64,000 nucleotides of DNA from Arthrobacter sp. PGP41 (GCF_002953935.1 NZ_CP026514.1:3658001-3722000), one strand, 5' to 3'; numbered from the stretch's first letter, positions 8,617-17,443 are shown. Numbers and translations are program-made. The notes: generated by a model from the letters alone, not told the origin.

Positions 8617-10197
8617 CTAGGCGCTGGCACCCAAAGCCGTGACGTCGTCGTCGTCGGACGCGTCAGCACCAACACCCTCGGTGCCTATGACATCAACGTC
8701 AAGAACGTCGGCAGCCATGGCCTCCGCGATTGCGGTACCCGCCGCCGCGGCGAGGTCGCGCTCCTCGATAAGTTCCTGCAGCCAGAAGTAGGAGGCTTTG
8801 GGCGTCCGCTCCAGGGTTTCGAAGTCCACGTGCAGGAGCCCGAAGGGCTGGTTGTAGCCGGCGGACCATTCGAAGTTGTCCATGAGCGACCAGACGTAGT
8901 AGCCGCGCAGGTCCACCTTTTCCGCCTCTCCCCCCGGCGCTGTTGCCCTCAGGGCGGCCTCGAGGTGGTCGGAGAGGTACTTCAGCCGGCGCTCATCCGG
9001 GATAAACCTCGTATTGGTGGACTTGTCCCGGACGATGATGTCCTCGAAGCTGGCACCGCCCTCGGTGAGGATGACCGGCGGGAGGTTGGGGTACCGCTCG
9101 CCCATCTCCTTCAGGGCCACTGCCATGTACTCAGGCTTAACGGGCCAGCCGTAGGAGGTGATGTCCGCTTCCGGCCAGGTCTCCACATGGAAGGGTGTTC
9201 CGCCGTTACCGGCCGCACTGAGGTCGCTGCCCATGGCCTCGGCCATGCTCGCCGGCACTGCGCCGCCGCCCGGCCCAACAGCCACCTTGGTGGGCATGTA
9301 GTAGTTGAGCCCGTAGAAGTCCAGGGGCTGCGAGATGAGCTCCATGTCCTCCTCCGGGTGCTCGAACGAGCTGAAGAACTTGGCGGCACGGATGAGGTCC
9401 GGATACTTTCCGGTCAGCACGGGATCGGCGTACAGCCGGTTCTGGGCCAGGTCCATCAGCCCCGCGCTGATGTAGTCCAGCGGGTTGATGGTGTTCGGAA
9501 CCATGGGCGAGTAGACGTTGGACATGCCGATTTCGCCGGGCACTTTGGCCGCGCGAAGGGCCTGCACCGCCAGTCCGTGCCCCAGCAGTTGGTGGTGGAC
9601 TGTGGGAAAGGCGGCCAGGAGCAGTTCTTTGCCGGGCGAATGCAGGCCGAGCGAGTAGCCGTTGGTGCTGACTGTGGCGGGTTCGTTGATGGTCACCCAT
9701 CTGGCCACCCTGTCGCCGAATGCCTCTGCCAGGATGCCTGCGTAGTCCCCCAGCCGGTAGGCGGTGTCGCGGTTCAGCCAGCCGCCGGCTTCGTCCAGGG
9801 CCAGCGGCGTGTCCCAGTGATAGATGGTGGCCATGGGGGAAATGCCGTTGGCCAGCAGCTCGTCCAGGAGCCGGTCGTAGAAGTCCAGGCCCGCCTGGTT
9901 GGCCGGCCCGCGCCCGGTGGGCTGGATCCGCGGCCAGGCGAAGGAGAACCGGTAGGAGTCCACGCCCAGCTGCTTCATCAGGGCAACGTCCTGGGGCATG
10001 CGGTGGTAGTGGTCGCAGGCCGTCGCAGGGCTGTGGTTTTCGACGATGGCGCCGTCTTTGGCCGCGAAGATATCCCAGCCTGCCGGCCCCCGGCCGTCCT
10101 CATCCAGGGCGCCTTCAATCTGGAAGGCTGCCGTGGCCACGCCGAGCGTAAATCCGGGCGGGATGAGTGCGGCGAGGTCTTTGGCGGTGATATGCAT
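8617..10197 (-). CDS. glycoside hydrolase family 1 beta-glucosidase
   Basis: 526 residues. Retaining GH1 enzyme: acid/base E172 in TINEP and nucleophile E379 in LTEGG (most relatives read TENG). Substrate-site blocks ATAAFQIEGA, IYHWDTP and YYVWSLMDNFEW are intact. Hydrolyses beta-linked glucosides or related sugars; no signal peptide, so intracellular. The last 45 or so residues (alanine- and aspartate-rich, ending VTALGASA) extend past the normal barrel end. No sugar transporter or LacI regulator is next to it; it may share transcription with the three small genes upstream. Confidence 0.94.
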   Translation of the reverse strand: MHITAKDLAALIPPGFTLGVATAAFQIEGALDEDGRGPAGWDIFAAKDGAIVENHSPATACDHYHRMPQDVALMKQLGVDSYRFSFAWPRIQPTGRGPANQAGLDFYDRLLDELLANGISPMATIYHWDTPLALDEAGGWLNRDTAYRLGDYAGILAEAFGDRVARWVTINEPATVSTNGYSLGLHSPGKELLLAAFPTVHHQLLGHGLAVQALRAAKVPGEIGMSNVYSPMVPNTINPLDYISAGLMDLAQNRLYADPVLTGKYPDLIRAAKFFSSFEHPEEDMELISQPLDFYGLNYYMPTKVAVGPGGGAVPASMAEAMGSDLSAAGNGGTPFHVETWPEADITSYGWPVKPEYMAVALKEMGERYPNLPPVILTEGGASFEDIIVRDKSTNTRFIPDERRLKYLSDHLEAALRATAPGGEAEKVDLRGYYVWSLMDNFEWSAGYNQPFGLLHVDFETLERTPKASYFWLQELIEERDLAAAAGTAIAEAMAADVLDVDVIGTEGVGADASDDDDVTALGASA

Positions 10198-10280
10198 CGG
10201 CGGGCCTTTTGTGACGGAGCGTGTGAGTACGTCTCAGGATGGCACAGCTGAGGGCAACTGACGAGCGGAACCACCGGTAG

Positions 10281-10658
10281 CTACTGGGTACCGAACAGGA
10301 ACTCCTTGGCATGCACCACGGCCTTGCGGAACGCGTCATTCCGGAGCGTCACCAGATGCTCCGATTCGCCGTCGGCAGGTTCCAGGTACCCGGTATAGCC
10401 GGGGCGCAATACCCAGATGTCCCCCGCGGGCGGAAGGTAGAAGACCCCAAAGGACCGCTGCTGCTTTTCGTCGGCCGTCCAGACCGGCACAACGGCCAGT
10501 GCAGCGCCGGTGGCCGGATTGATCCATTGGGCGCGGGGCAGGGGCTGCTCATGCGCCTCCGGGTCCAGGAAGGGGGCAGTGCCGGTGCCCCAGCGCTGTT
10601 CGAAGCGCTCGTGGAATGCCGGGATCAGGGGTGAGTCGTAGCGGCGCCATTCGCTCAT
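10281..10658 (-). CDS. hypothetical protein (125 aa)
   Basis: Family not recognised. Acidic and aromatic-rich soluble protein: WRRYDSPLIPAFHERFEQRWG at the start, WVLRPGYTGYLEPADGES in the middle, and a C-terminal helix KAVVHAKEFLFGTQ. No cysteines, signal or membrane segment. It sits between the J-domain gene (58 bases upstream) and the beta-glucosidase (83 bases downstream), all on the minus strand, so it may be a late member of the heat-shock transcript (inference). Confidence 0.7.
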   Translation of the reverse strand: MSEWRRYDSPLIPAFHERFEQRWGTGTAPFLDPEAHEQPLPRAQWINPATGAALAVVPVWTADEKQQRSFGVFYLPPAGDIWVLRPGYTGYLEPADGESEHLVTLRNDAFRKAVVHAKEFLFGTQ

Positions 10659-10716
10659 TCAGTTCTCCGCCTCCTCGCGGTTGTGGTTGTGGTCGTGCTG
10701 CCACCGCCACCCTGCG

Positions 10717-11040
10717 TCAGGCCCATGGCCCACTCTCCCACCGCACCGGGGTGACCCGGATAGCGGGTCCGGAGGAACCGGCCCGGCTGCGTACCTTGCG
10801 GACGGGGATGGCCTGTGCAGCGGCTGCTGCCCGCTGCGTGTCATAGGCGGCGCGCCGCTGGGGATCCCGCAGGACATTGAATGCCTGCATGATCTCCAGC
10901 AGCTCCCCTTCAGGCGTGGTGCCGCCGTCGACATCCGGATGGTGGCTGCGCATCAGTGCCCGGTAGGCGCGGGAAATCTCCTGTTGGGTGGCGTGTGGCT
11001 GGACCCGCAGGATGGCGTAGTAGTCGGGGGTGCTTGTCAT
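10717..11040 (-). CDS. short J-domain protein (DnaJ-like)
   Basis: 107 residues. A complete J-domain occupies residues 5-68: DYYAILRV, helix II EISRAYRALMRSHHPD with the HPD triad at 34-36, then AFNVLRDPQRRAAYD. The zinc-finger and C-terminal substrate domains of full DnaJ are absent; a basic tail follows instead. J-domains stimulate DnaK ATPase, so this is probably a co-chaperone with restricted clients. It follows the Hsp20 gene by 60 bases containing a strong hairpin, forming a compact chaperone unit. Confidence 0.9.
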   Translation of the reverse strand: MTSTPDYYAILRVQPHATQQEISRAYRALMRSHHPDVDGGTTPEGELLEIMQAFNVLRDPQRRAAYDTQRAAAAAQAIPVRKVRSRAGSSGPAIRVTPVRWESGPWA

Positions 11041-11056
11041 GGCTGCAGGAACGCCG

Positions 11057-11089
11057 GGGCACGGGCAATGCCAAGGGTTGCCCGTGCCC
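11057..11089. terminator. hairpin between Hsp20 and J-domain genes
   Basis: A perfect 12-bp stem (GGGCACGGGCAA with TTGCCCGTGCCC) around a nine-base loop, without a T-tract. It may attenuate read-through or stabilise the hsp20 part of the transcript so that Hsp20 exceeds the J-protein. Confidence 0.6.
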
Positions 11090-11100
11090 GCCGGCTGCGG

Positions 11101-11529
11101 CTAGGTTCCGATCTGGTGCATCTCGCTTTGCTGCGTCTGGATCTCGATCTTGCGGGGCTTGGCCTGTTCCGCCACCGGGATCCGCAGGGTCAGGACGCCC
11201 TGGTCGTAGCTGGCCTTGATGTTGTCAGTGTCCAAGGTGTCGCCGAGGATCAGCTGCCGGCTGAAGACACCGCGGGGACGCTCGGAGGCCACCAATTCCA
11301 CATTGGGCTGCGTGGGGTCCTTGCGTTCCGCCCGGACCGTGAGGACGTTGCGTTCAACGTTCAGGTCCAGCGAATCAATCTTCACGCCCGGAAGGTCGAA
11401 CGCCACCACAAACTCGCCGTCCTCCTGCCAGGCGTCCATGGGCATGGCAGCCGGGCGGGCGGCAGTGCCAAAGACCTGCTGCGTGAGCCGGTCCAGCTCA
11501 CGGAACGGGTCCGTGCGCATCAACATCAT
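11101..11529 (-). CDS. Hsp20/alpha-crystallin small heat-shock protein
   Basis: 142 residues with the standard layout: N-terminal arm [20 protein letters not shown], alpha-crystallin domain from about residue 33 ([19 protein letters not shown]) to 125, including [11 protein letters not shown], and a short C-terminal extension. ATP-independent holdase that binds unfolding proteins in oligomers. Several starts are possible within MMLM. Divergent from a MerR/HspR-type regulator, with an inverted repeat in the shared promoter region, so heat or misfolding control by that regulator is likely. Confidence 0.93.
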   Translation of the reverse strand: MMLMRTDPFRELDRLTQQVFGTAARPAAMPMDAWQEDGEFVVAFDLPGVKIDSLDLNVERNVLTVRAERKDPTQPNVELVASERPRGVFSRQLILGDTLDTDNIKASYDQGVLTLRIPVAEQAKPRKIEIQTQQSEMHQIGT

Positions 11530-11580
11530 TTCCCACTCCTTCAGCTCTATAGGTGTTTACCGTGTCATATCCATCTCCGT

Positions 11581-11604
11581 AATCTATGGTGATGAATATA
11601 GATT
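11581..11604. promoter_or_regulatory. inverted repeat AATCTAT-N10-ATAGATT
   Basis: Perfect seven-base arms (11581-11587 and 11598-11604) ten bases apart, in the 132-base divergent region between hsp20 and the MerR/HspR-like gene. Probable operator of that regulator; it does not match the classical HAIR element, whose arms read CTTGAGT. Confidence 0.6.
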
Positions 11605-11661
11605 TTTTATAGCACTCGTGGGAAACTGAGGCAAGGCTACCGGACGGATTTTGGAGAACTT

Positions 11662-11985
11662 ATGGCAACGCAGGAAACCGGGCGGCCGCCCGGCCCCAAT
11701 GGCAGCAGCCGCGCGCTGTATGCCATCTCCGTTGCTGCAAAGTTAGCGGGAACCGGCCAGCAGAACATCCGGCTCTACGAGACCAAGGGCCTGCTGACCC
11801 CGTCGCGGACGTCCGGCGGAACACGGCAGTACAGTGATGACGACATCGCCGTCCTGCTGCGGATCGGCGAACTGCTTGAACAGGGTCTTAACCTCGCAGG
11901 CGTGGCCAAAGTACTGGAACTTGAGGCCGCCAACGTCAAGCTGCACCGGGCTCTGAAGCGGGCCCGGTCGCGGCCCACGGGCTAG
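11662..11985 (+). CDS. MerR-family regulator, HspR-like
   Basis: 107 residues. An N-terminal winged-helix domain spans residues 22-90: YAISVAAKLAGTGQQNIRLYE, then GLLTPSRTSGGTRQYSDDDI and LLEQGLNLAGVAKVLELE. This pattern, with QNIRLYE and no metal-binding cysteines, fits HspR-type repressors of chaperone genes. A short basic helix ends the protein in place of a ligand domain. ATG follows GGAGA. It is divergent from hsp20, which it most likely represses under non-stress conditions (inference from position and family). Confidence 0.9.
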   Translation: MATQETGRPPGPNGSSRALYAISVAAKLAGTGQQNIRLYETKGLLTPSRTSGGTRQYSDDDIAVLLRIGELLEQGLNLAGVAKVLELEAANVKLHRALKRARSRPTG

Positions 11986-11997
11986 GGCGGTCCCGGC

Positions 11998-12801
11998 TCA
12001 GTCCTTGGGCGAGTCGGCCTTGGACAGTTCCCCGGTAATCCTCTCCCCCGGGATCCGGGCAGTGCGCCAGGTGTCCAGGGCTATGACCCCGCCGAGGATG
12101 ATCAGTGAAAGGGACAACGACGCGAGGGCGTCGCTGAGCCAGTGGTACCCCAGGTACAGCCTGCTTACCGCGGCAAGGAAGATACCGATCCCCGCCCCCA
12201 CGAAGCCCAGGACGGCGGCACGGGGATTGCGGCGCCGGGAGAAGATGAGGAATGCCCCCACCAAGAGGAAGTCGCATGCCCCCAGGACGTGCCCTGAGGG
12301 GAACGAGAAGGTGTGGTCGATCCCGAACAGCATCTGCTCCACGGGCGGCCGCGAGCGCCGCACGATCTGGAGGATGATCTGCGAAACGATCACGCCGGTG
12401 ATCATCGCGGACGCCAGAAGGATGGGGCGCCAGGCGTGCTTTGCGGCGAACCCCCACGCCAGGATCACCACCAGGACAATGATGGGCAAGGCGATCGGGC
12501 CGAAGACCACGGCCAGGAAGATCATGATGACTGTCAGCGCCTGCGACCGCAGCCCGAGCAGCCAATCCCGGACGGGCACGTCGGCTGCGGACAGGCCATC
12601 GGCCTGCAGCACGCTGACCAGGGTGGCAATGAATAGAAGGGTTCCCGCCGCCGCCAGGATGATGGCTGCCCGGTACAGCCCGCGCCGGTCGGCGGGATCC
12701 ACGTAGCGTTCCTCCACCACGAACTTGTCGTGGAAGGCACGCCACCTGCCGGTATGTTGCTTTGTTCCCGAGCCTGCTGATCCCTGTTGTCCCACTGTCA
12801 T
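11998..12801 (-). CDS. PAP2-family membrane phosphatase
   Basis: 267 residues with about six transmembrane helices. The three PAP2 phosphatase motifs are present: RRSRPP, the PSGH block in FSFPSGHVLGACD, and SRLYLGYHWLSD, with catalytic histidines in the last two. Acts on lipid phosphates such as phosphatidate or undecaprenyl pyrophosphate at the membrane; substrate unknown. A cytoplasmic N-terminal stretch of about 45 residues precedes the first helix. Convergent with the HspR-like gene, only 12 bases apart. Confidence 0.9.
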   Translation of the reverse strand: MTVGQQGSAGSGTKQHTGRWRAFHDKFVVEERYVDPADRRGLYRAAIILAAAGTLLFIATLVSVLQADGLSAADVPVRDWLLGLRSQALTVIMIFLAVVFGPIALPIIVLVVILAWGFAAKHAWRPILLASAMITGVIVSQIILQIVRRSRPPVEQMLFGIDHTFSFPSGHVLGACDFLLVGAFLIFSRRRNPRAAVLGFVGAGIGIFLAAVSRLYLGYHWLSDALASLSLSLIILGGVIALDTWRTARIPGERITGELSKADSPKD

Positions 12802-12972
12802 ACCCGTCCCTGCGCCGTGAAGATTTGCCTAGGGTGAAGATTATCCCGGCTGGGCCGCGTTGGCGCCGGTTGACCGTATTTTTCCCGCGGCGACGGTGCC
12901 CATCCCCTGCAACAGCCCCGGGGCAGCCCGTCTGCATGGGTGCCATAAACGAAACTGATTGACGCGCCTGCC

Positions 12973-13637
12973 GTGGAATCAGCTGCCGCCATCCTGGCGG
13001 AATCCGCTCCGCAGGTGCAGTGGGACCACACGGCAGCCGCCGCGCACGTGCTTCAGGACCTCAACCTGCGCGCCAGGACTGACCTGGTGGCCCAGGCATT
13101 GCAGGATGACATTGGAAGCGTCCCGGGCGCGGGATATCCGACGGCGGCGGGCAGCTTCCGCGCCACACTTGCCGTCCAGCGTCCCGAAGCCAACCTGCCC
13201 ATCCTCGGTTCCCCCTACCGCGACCCGTCCGAGTACGTGCGGCGGTCCGTTGCCAACCACCTGAACGATCTTGCCCGGCACGCGCCTTCGGCGGTGGTGG
13301 CCACCGCCCGGGAGTGGCTCTCAGCGGCTGATGCCAACACGGGACGGGTGGTCCGCCACGGCCTCCGCACGCTCGTCAAGAAGGGACATCCTGGCGCCCT
13401 TGCGCTCCTGGCGTGGACTACCTCCTCCACTACCGCAAGGCGAACGGCAGCCAGTCGGCCAAGGTTTTCAAGGCCTCAACCCTCACCCTTGCACCCGGTG
13501 AGGGCCGGAGCCTGTCCAAACGCCATGCCTTCCGGCAGATGACCACCAGGGTGCACCATCCCGGCCTCCATGCCCTGGAACTCCAGGTCAACGGCGCAGT
13601 GCACGGGCACGCGGAGTTCGTGCTCGTGGGCGCCTAG
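12973..13637 (+). pseudogene. decayed DNA alkylation repair protein (AlkC/AlkD-like)
   Basis: Pieces of one gene in two frames. From GTG 12973 the frame gives an N-terminal fragment and then YRDPSEYVRRSVANHLND, a HEAT-repeat signature of actinobacterial alkylation-repair proteins, up to GHPGALALL near 13410. There the frame is lost; the next frame resumes at about 13413 with DYLLHYRKANG and ends LELQVNGAVHG before 13637, which is the normal C-terminus of these proteins. The segment between the N-terminal part and YRDPSEY also looks shortened compared with the usual length of about 360 residues. Deletions plus a frameshift make it nonfunctional. Confidence 0.8.
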
Positions 13638-15436
13638 TAGGAACCGGTGGTGAACTGCCAGGTCCGGCTGGTGAGCTGGTTGCCCGCAAGGTCCCGGACG
13701 GCCGTTCCGCCGCCGGTGACCGTCACGGTGTACTTGGTTTTGGCGGCCAGCGGCTGTGCGGGATCCAGGATCCACTGGTTGGTGGTGCCGTTCCGGAAGA
13801 CGGTTGCCGGCACCTGGGCGCCGGTGGCGGTGTTCTTCACGGTGTACGTGGTTCCGTTGACGCCCTGGACGGCCTCGCTGAAAGTGACGCTGACGTTGTT
13901 GCCGCGGCGCACCAGCAAGGCGTTGCTGCCGGGCGTGTACGCCGTGATGGCGGGCGCGGGGCCGGTGAGGAAGCTCCAGCTGACGGAGGCAAGCGGGGTG
14001 CCGGCGCTGTCCCGGATGCCGGACGCACCGCCCACCAGCGTGGCCGTGAAGGTGGTGTCCGCGGCAAGGCCGGCGGCGGGGTCCAGGGTTGCCGTCCGGG
14101 TAGTCGCGTTGTAGGAGACGGCGGCAGGGATGGTGGCGCCGGCGGAGTCCTTGAGCACGAAGGTCCCGCCGGTGACGCCCTGGACTGCGGTGCTGAAGGT
14201 GGCAGTGACGTTGGTTCCTGCCGCGACGGCAGTGGCATTGGCGCCCGGCGTCACGGCTGTCACCGTGGGAGCGGGAGCTGGCGCGGGGGCTGGGGCCGGA
14301 GCGGGCGCTGGAGCGGCCGCAGCAGAGTACAGCAGGCGGTTGGGCGTGCCGCTGCTGGCCCCCGCCACAACCCCTGCCGTGGCGTTGGAGGCGAGCGCGC
14401 CGGAGACCTGGGCGGGGGTGAGCGCCGGGTTCTGCGAAAGCAGGACCGCTGCTGCCCCGGCCACGTGCGGTGCGGCCATCGAGGTGCCGGACATTGACGC
14501 GGTGGCGGTGGAGGACGTGTGGTACGCCGAGCTGATGCCCACGCCGGGGGCGTAGAGGTCCACGCAGGAACCGAAGTTGGAGAAGGACGCCTGCCTGTCG
14601 GCGGAATCGCTGGCGGCCACTGTCACCGCCGCCGGGACCCGTGCCGGTGAACTTCCGCACGCGTCCACGGCGGAGTTGCCGGCGGCAACCACGGCGGCAA
14701 CGCCGTCGTTCACCACGGACTGGATGGCGGTGTCCACGGCTGAGCTGGCGGCCCCGCCCAGGCTGAGGTTCACCACGGCCGGAGCCCCTGCGGCGTGGTT
14801 CGCTGCGACCCAGTCCAGGCCTGCCACCACATCCGAGTTGTAGCCGGATCCGTTGCAGTCCAGCACCCGGACGGGAACAATGGTGGCGCTCTTGGCCACC
14901 CCGTAGGTGGTGCCGGCAACGGTTCCGGCAACGTGAGTGCCGTGGCCGTTGCAGTCGCTTGAGCCCCTTCCGTCAGCTACTGCGGTCCACCCGGAGGTGA
15001 TGCGCCCGGCGAACTCGGTGTGCGAGGCCAGGACTCCGGAGTCCACCACGTATGCGGTCACGCCTGCTCCCGAGGACGTCCAGGAGTAGGAGCCGGAAAG
15101 CGGCAGCGGCCTCTGGTCCACCCGGTCCAGGCCCCAGGGCGCGGGCTGCTGGGTGTCGGAGATACCCACCGGGGCATCGGCTTCCACGGACACCACCCGG
15201 CCGGATTTCGCCAGCGCCGCTGCCTGGGCAGGATTGGCAGTGACCACGGCGCCGCGGAAGGCGTGCGTGAAGGTCCGGCCGACGGCGAGGCCCTGGGACC
15301 GCAGCCCGGCCGCCTCCGCAGCTACGTCGGTGCCGGACGCGTACTGGACGATGTAGCGTCCGGAAGCCCCGGGGTCAGCCGGCGCAACGGCAGCGGCGGG
15401 CAGTGCGGTGACGGACAGGACTGCGGAGGCCAACAC
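13634..15436 (-). CDS. secreted S8 subtilisin-family serine protease
   Basis: 600 residues from GTG 15436. Order: signal peptide, inhibitor I9-like propeptide (RYIVQYASG, about 27-90), subtilase domain with D132 (VVDSG), H165 (HGTHVAG), oxyanion N254 (AAGN) and S319 (GTSMAAPH), an alanine-proline linker, and two Ig-like domains (about 395-495 and 497-600, PGANATAVAAG and PGSNALLVRRG). Extracellular alkaline protease; no sortase signal. GTG 15436 leaves the signal peptide without a basic n-region. An ATT at 15472, behind GAGGA, would add IRTSFLALPAAA and repair this. Confidence 0.93.
   Translation of the reverse strand: MLASAVLSVTALPAAAVAPADPGASGRYIVQYASGTDVAAEAAGLRSQGLAVGRTFTHAFRGAVVTANPAQAAALAKSGRVVSVEADAPVGISDTQQPAPWGLDRVDQRPLPLSGSYSWTSSGAGVTAYVVDSGVLASHTEFAGRITSGWTAVADGRGSSDCNGHGTHVAGTVAGTTYGVAKSATIVPVRVLDCNGSGYNSDVVAGLDWVAANHAAGAPAVVNLSLGGAASSAVDTAIQSVVNDGVAAVVAAGNSAVDACGSSPARVPAAVTVAASDSADRQASFSNFGSCVDLYAPGVGISSAYHTSSTATASMSGTSMAAPHVAGAAAVLLSQNPALTPAQVSGALASNATAGVVAGASSGTPNRLLYSAAAAPAPAPAPAPAPAPAPTVTAVTPGANATAVAAGTNVTATFSTAVQGVTGGTFVLKDSAGATIPAAVSYNATTRTATLDPAAGLAADTTFTATLVGGASGIRDSAGTPLASVSWSFLTGPAPAITAYTPGSNALLVRRGNNVSVTFSEAVQGVNGTTYTVKNTATGAQVPATVFRNGTTNQWILDPAQPLAAKTKYTVTVTGGGTAVRDLAGNQLTSRTWQFTTGSY
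14267..14317. repeat. Ala-Pro linker-coding repeat
   Basis: Low-complexity DNA of repeated GCTGGNGC-type units within the subtilase gene, encoding about eight alternating alanine-proline pairs between the protease and its Ig-like domains. Prone to slippage. Confidence 0.75.
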
Positions 15437-15618
15437 TGCTGCGGCGGGCAGCGCAAGGAATGAAGTGCGAATTTTGGGGTCCTCGTTCGGCGTTTTCGGG
15501 CTGCGGGGGCGGGGATTTCCCCCGGCCCTACCAAAAGGATAGGAGCCCGCAACGCGCCGTCACGTGGTCTTTGCGGGATCCTTCGGCAACCCTTGGTGAA
15601 CCTTGAGCCCGGACCGGT

Positions 15619-16494
15619 TCAGCCGGTTTTGGCACCGCCAGCACTGGGGGAAACGTGCGTCCGCCATGTGTGTTCCGGCTCGAATCCCAGCAGCCGCCGC
15701 GCCTTGTCAATGGACAGCATGGTCTCGTGTTCGCCCAGGTCCTTGACCACGCTGACCCGCGGGAACACTTCCGCGGCGAGGCTTGCGCTTGAGCGGCTCA
15801 TGACGGTGTCCGCGTTGGCGATGATGAAGGCTTCGAATCCCGGTTTCCCGTTCTCCAGGGCCCGGGCCACCGCCTGGGCACCGTCCCTCCCATCGATGTA
15901 CCCCCAAAGGTTCCACTTCCGGAGGGCGGCGTCGGAGTCGAAGGAAGGGAACCTCTCGTAGTCCGCCACGTCCATGACGTTGGAAAACCTCAGTCCCACA
16001 ATGCTCAGTTCCGGATCCCAGCGCGTCAGCTCCACCGCCATCTGCTCCTCCAGGTGCTTCACCAGGGAGTACGTGCTTTCAGGCCGGGCGGGGTATTCCT
16101 CATCCACCGGGATGTATGGCGGGTCGACGTCGAACGGCAGTCCCAGCACGGTCTCGCTGGAGGCATACACCACTTTCTTGATGCCGGCCCTGCGGGCCGC
16201 CTGGAACACGTTGTAGGTGGAAAGCATGTTGTTCTCGAACGTCGCGGCGTCAGGAATTATGCCCGGTGCAGGGATGGCACCAAGGTGCACCACGGCGTCG
16301 AAACCTTCGTGCCTGTCATCCAGCCCCAACAGGACATCCAGGACCTGGCCGTAGTTGCGCAGGTCCACCACAACCAGGCCCGGGCTGCGGCTGCCCTCAC
16401 GGTCCAGGTTGAGGACCTGGTGGCCGTCCTCCGTGAGCCTGCGGACCACGTGCCGCCCGAGTTTTCCGCTACCGCCGGTTACCGCAATTCTCAT
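15619..16494 (-). CDS. NAD-dependent epimerase/dehydratase
   Basis: 291-residue extended short-chain dehydrogenase. The cofactor site is VTGGSGKLGRHVV at the N-terminus, followed by VVHLGAIPAPG; the catalytic YxxxK is in STYSLVKHLEE, with the preceding serine in VYASSETV. Acts on a nucleotide sugar or a sugar acid; the sequence resembles uronate dehydrogenase-like and GalE-like proteins, without a decisive marker. Single gene between the protease and the adenylate kinase; not next to sugar pathway genes. Confidence 0.88.
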   Translation of the reverse strand: MRIAVTGGSGKLGRHVVRRLTEDGHQVLNLDREGSRSPGLVVVDLRNYGQVLDVLLGLDDRHEGFDAVVHLGAIPAPGIIPDAATFENNMLSTYNVFQAARRAGIKKVVYASSETVLGLPFDVDPPYIPVDEEYPARPESTYSLVKHLEEQMAVELTRWDPELSIVGLRFSNVMDVADYERFPSFDSDAALRKWNLWGYIDGRDGAQAVARALENGKPGFEAFIIANADTVMSRSSASLAAEVFPRVSVVKDLGEHETMLSIDKARRLLGFEPEHTWRTHVSPSAGGAKTG

Positions 16495-16550
16495 CAGTTT
16501 TCCTTTATGTTTGTGGCTTGCGCCGGGTTGGTCGCCAGGTCAGGCGCGGG

Positions 16551-17144
16551 TCAGTTGCCGCGGCGCGGCGTTCCAAGGAACTTTTCGACGGCGGCGATCG
16601 CCAGTCCGGTAATCTCACCGGGATCCCCGCTTCCGTTCACGGACACTAGGAGTCCGCGCCCGGCGTAGACCGAGACTACTTCATGCGTCTCGCGGTGGTA
16701 GAGATCAAGGCGGCGCCGGAACACCTCCACCGTGTCGTCCGTGCGCCCTTGGTCCGCCGCGCGCCGCCGCATCCGTTCTTCCAGCACGGCGTCCGGGGCG
16801 GACAGTTCGATGACCGCGTCCAGGGCGTACCCCTGCGAGGCGAGCATGTTGTCCAGTTCCGTCACTTGGAGGGCTGTCCGCGGATAGCCGTCCAGCAGGA
16901 ACCCCGCCTGCAGGTCGTTGTCCAGGAGGCGGTCCTTGACCAGTGCGTTGGTGAGGTGGTCCGGGACGAAATCGCCGCCGTCGAGGTAGCTGGCAGCCTG
17001 GTTTCCCAGCTCAGTCTCTTGGCTGACGTTGCTCCGGAAGATTTCTCCGGTGGAGACCGCCGGGACGCCGAAGTGCCGTGCCAACTGTTCCGCCTGCGTA
17101 CCTTTGCCGGAACCCGGCGGGCCGATGATGAGCAGCCTGGTCAT
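16551..17144 (-). CDS. adenylate kinase-family nucleoside monophosphate kinase
   Basis: 197 residues from ATG 17144. P-loop GPPGSGKGTQ at residues 8-17, AMP-site VSTGEIFR, DGYPRT and RMRRRAADQGRTDD. The LID is of the short type, without zinc cysteines. Converts AMP plus ATP to two ADP. Actinobacteria normally carry adk in the ribosomal protein/secY operon, so this is probably an accessory paralogue with adjusted specificity; DGYPRT replaces the commoner DGFPRT. The frame is open upstream, but the P-loop position fixes the start. Confidence 0.88.
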   Translation of the reverse strand: MTRLLIIGPPGSGKGTQAEQLARHFGVPAVSTGEIFRSNVSQETELGNQAASYLDGGDFVPDHLTNALVKDRLLDNDLQAGFLLDGYPRTALQVTELDNMLASQGYALDAVIELSAPDAVLEERMRRRAADQGRTDDTVEVFRRRLDLYHRETHEVVSVYAGRGLLVSVNGSGDPGEITGLAIAAVEKFLGTPRRGN

Positions 17145-17443
17145 GATCCTGTCCCACTTCCTGCCCCCTCGGGGCGTGCCGGCCGCCGGTTCGGGCCCTG
17201 CCGCCGGGGCACCGGCGCCTGCTTCATTCTGCCGGTATCTTCCCGGCGGGCGCCAGAGAACCCCGCCTTCCCGTGTGTCAAAGTGACGCCTCCCCCCGCC
17301 GGAGGATGTATATACTTCTGGATATCGGTTTAGCAGCAGGCCGTTGGAGAGTTCTTCGATCCAGCGACCTTCATAACCGGCCGGCATTGCGGCGGGATGC
17401 TCGAAGGCGCCGGGTTGTCCTGAGCGAATGGCACCAAAAAACC
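17145..17443. other. divergent intergenic region, about 300 bases
   Basis: Lies between the adenylate kinase and the GAF-ANTAR gene. GC-rich next to adk, then a short AT-rich patch (GATGTATATACTTC, 17304-17317) that could hold the promoter of the GAF-ANTAR gene. No gene, repeat or clear hairpin seen. Confidence 0.5.
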
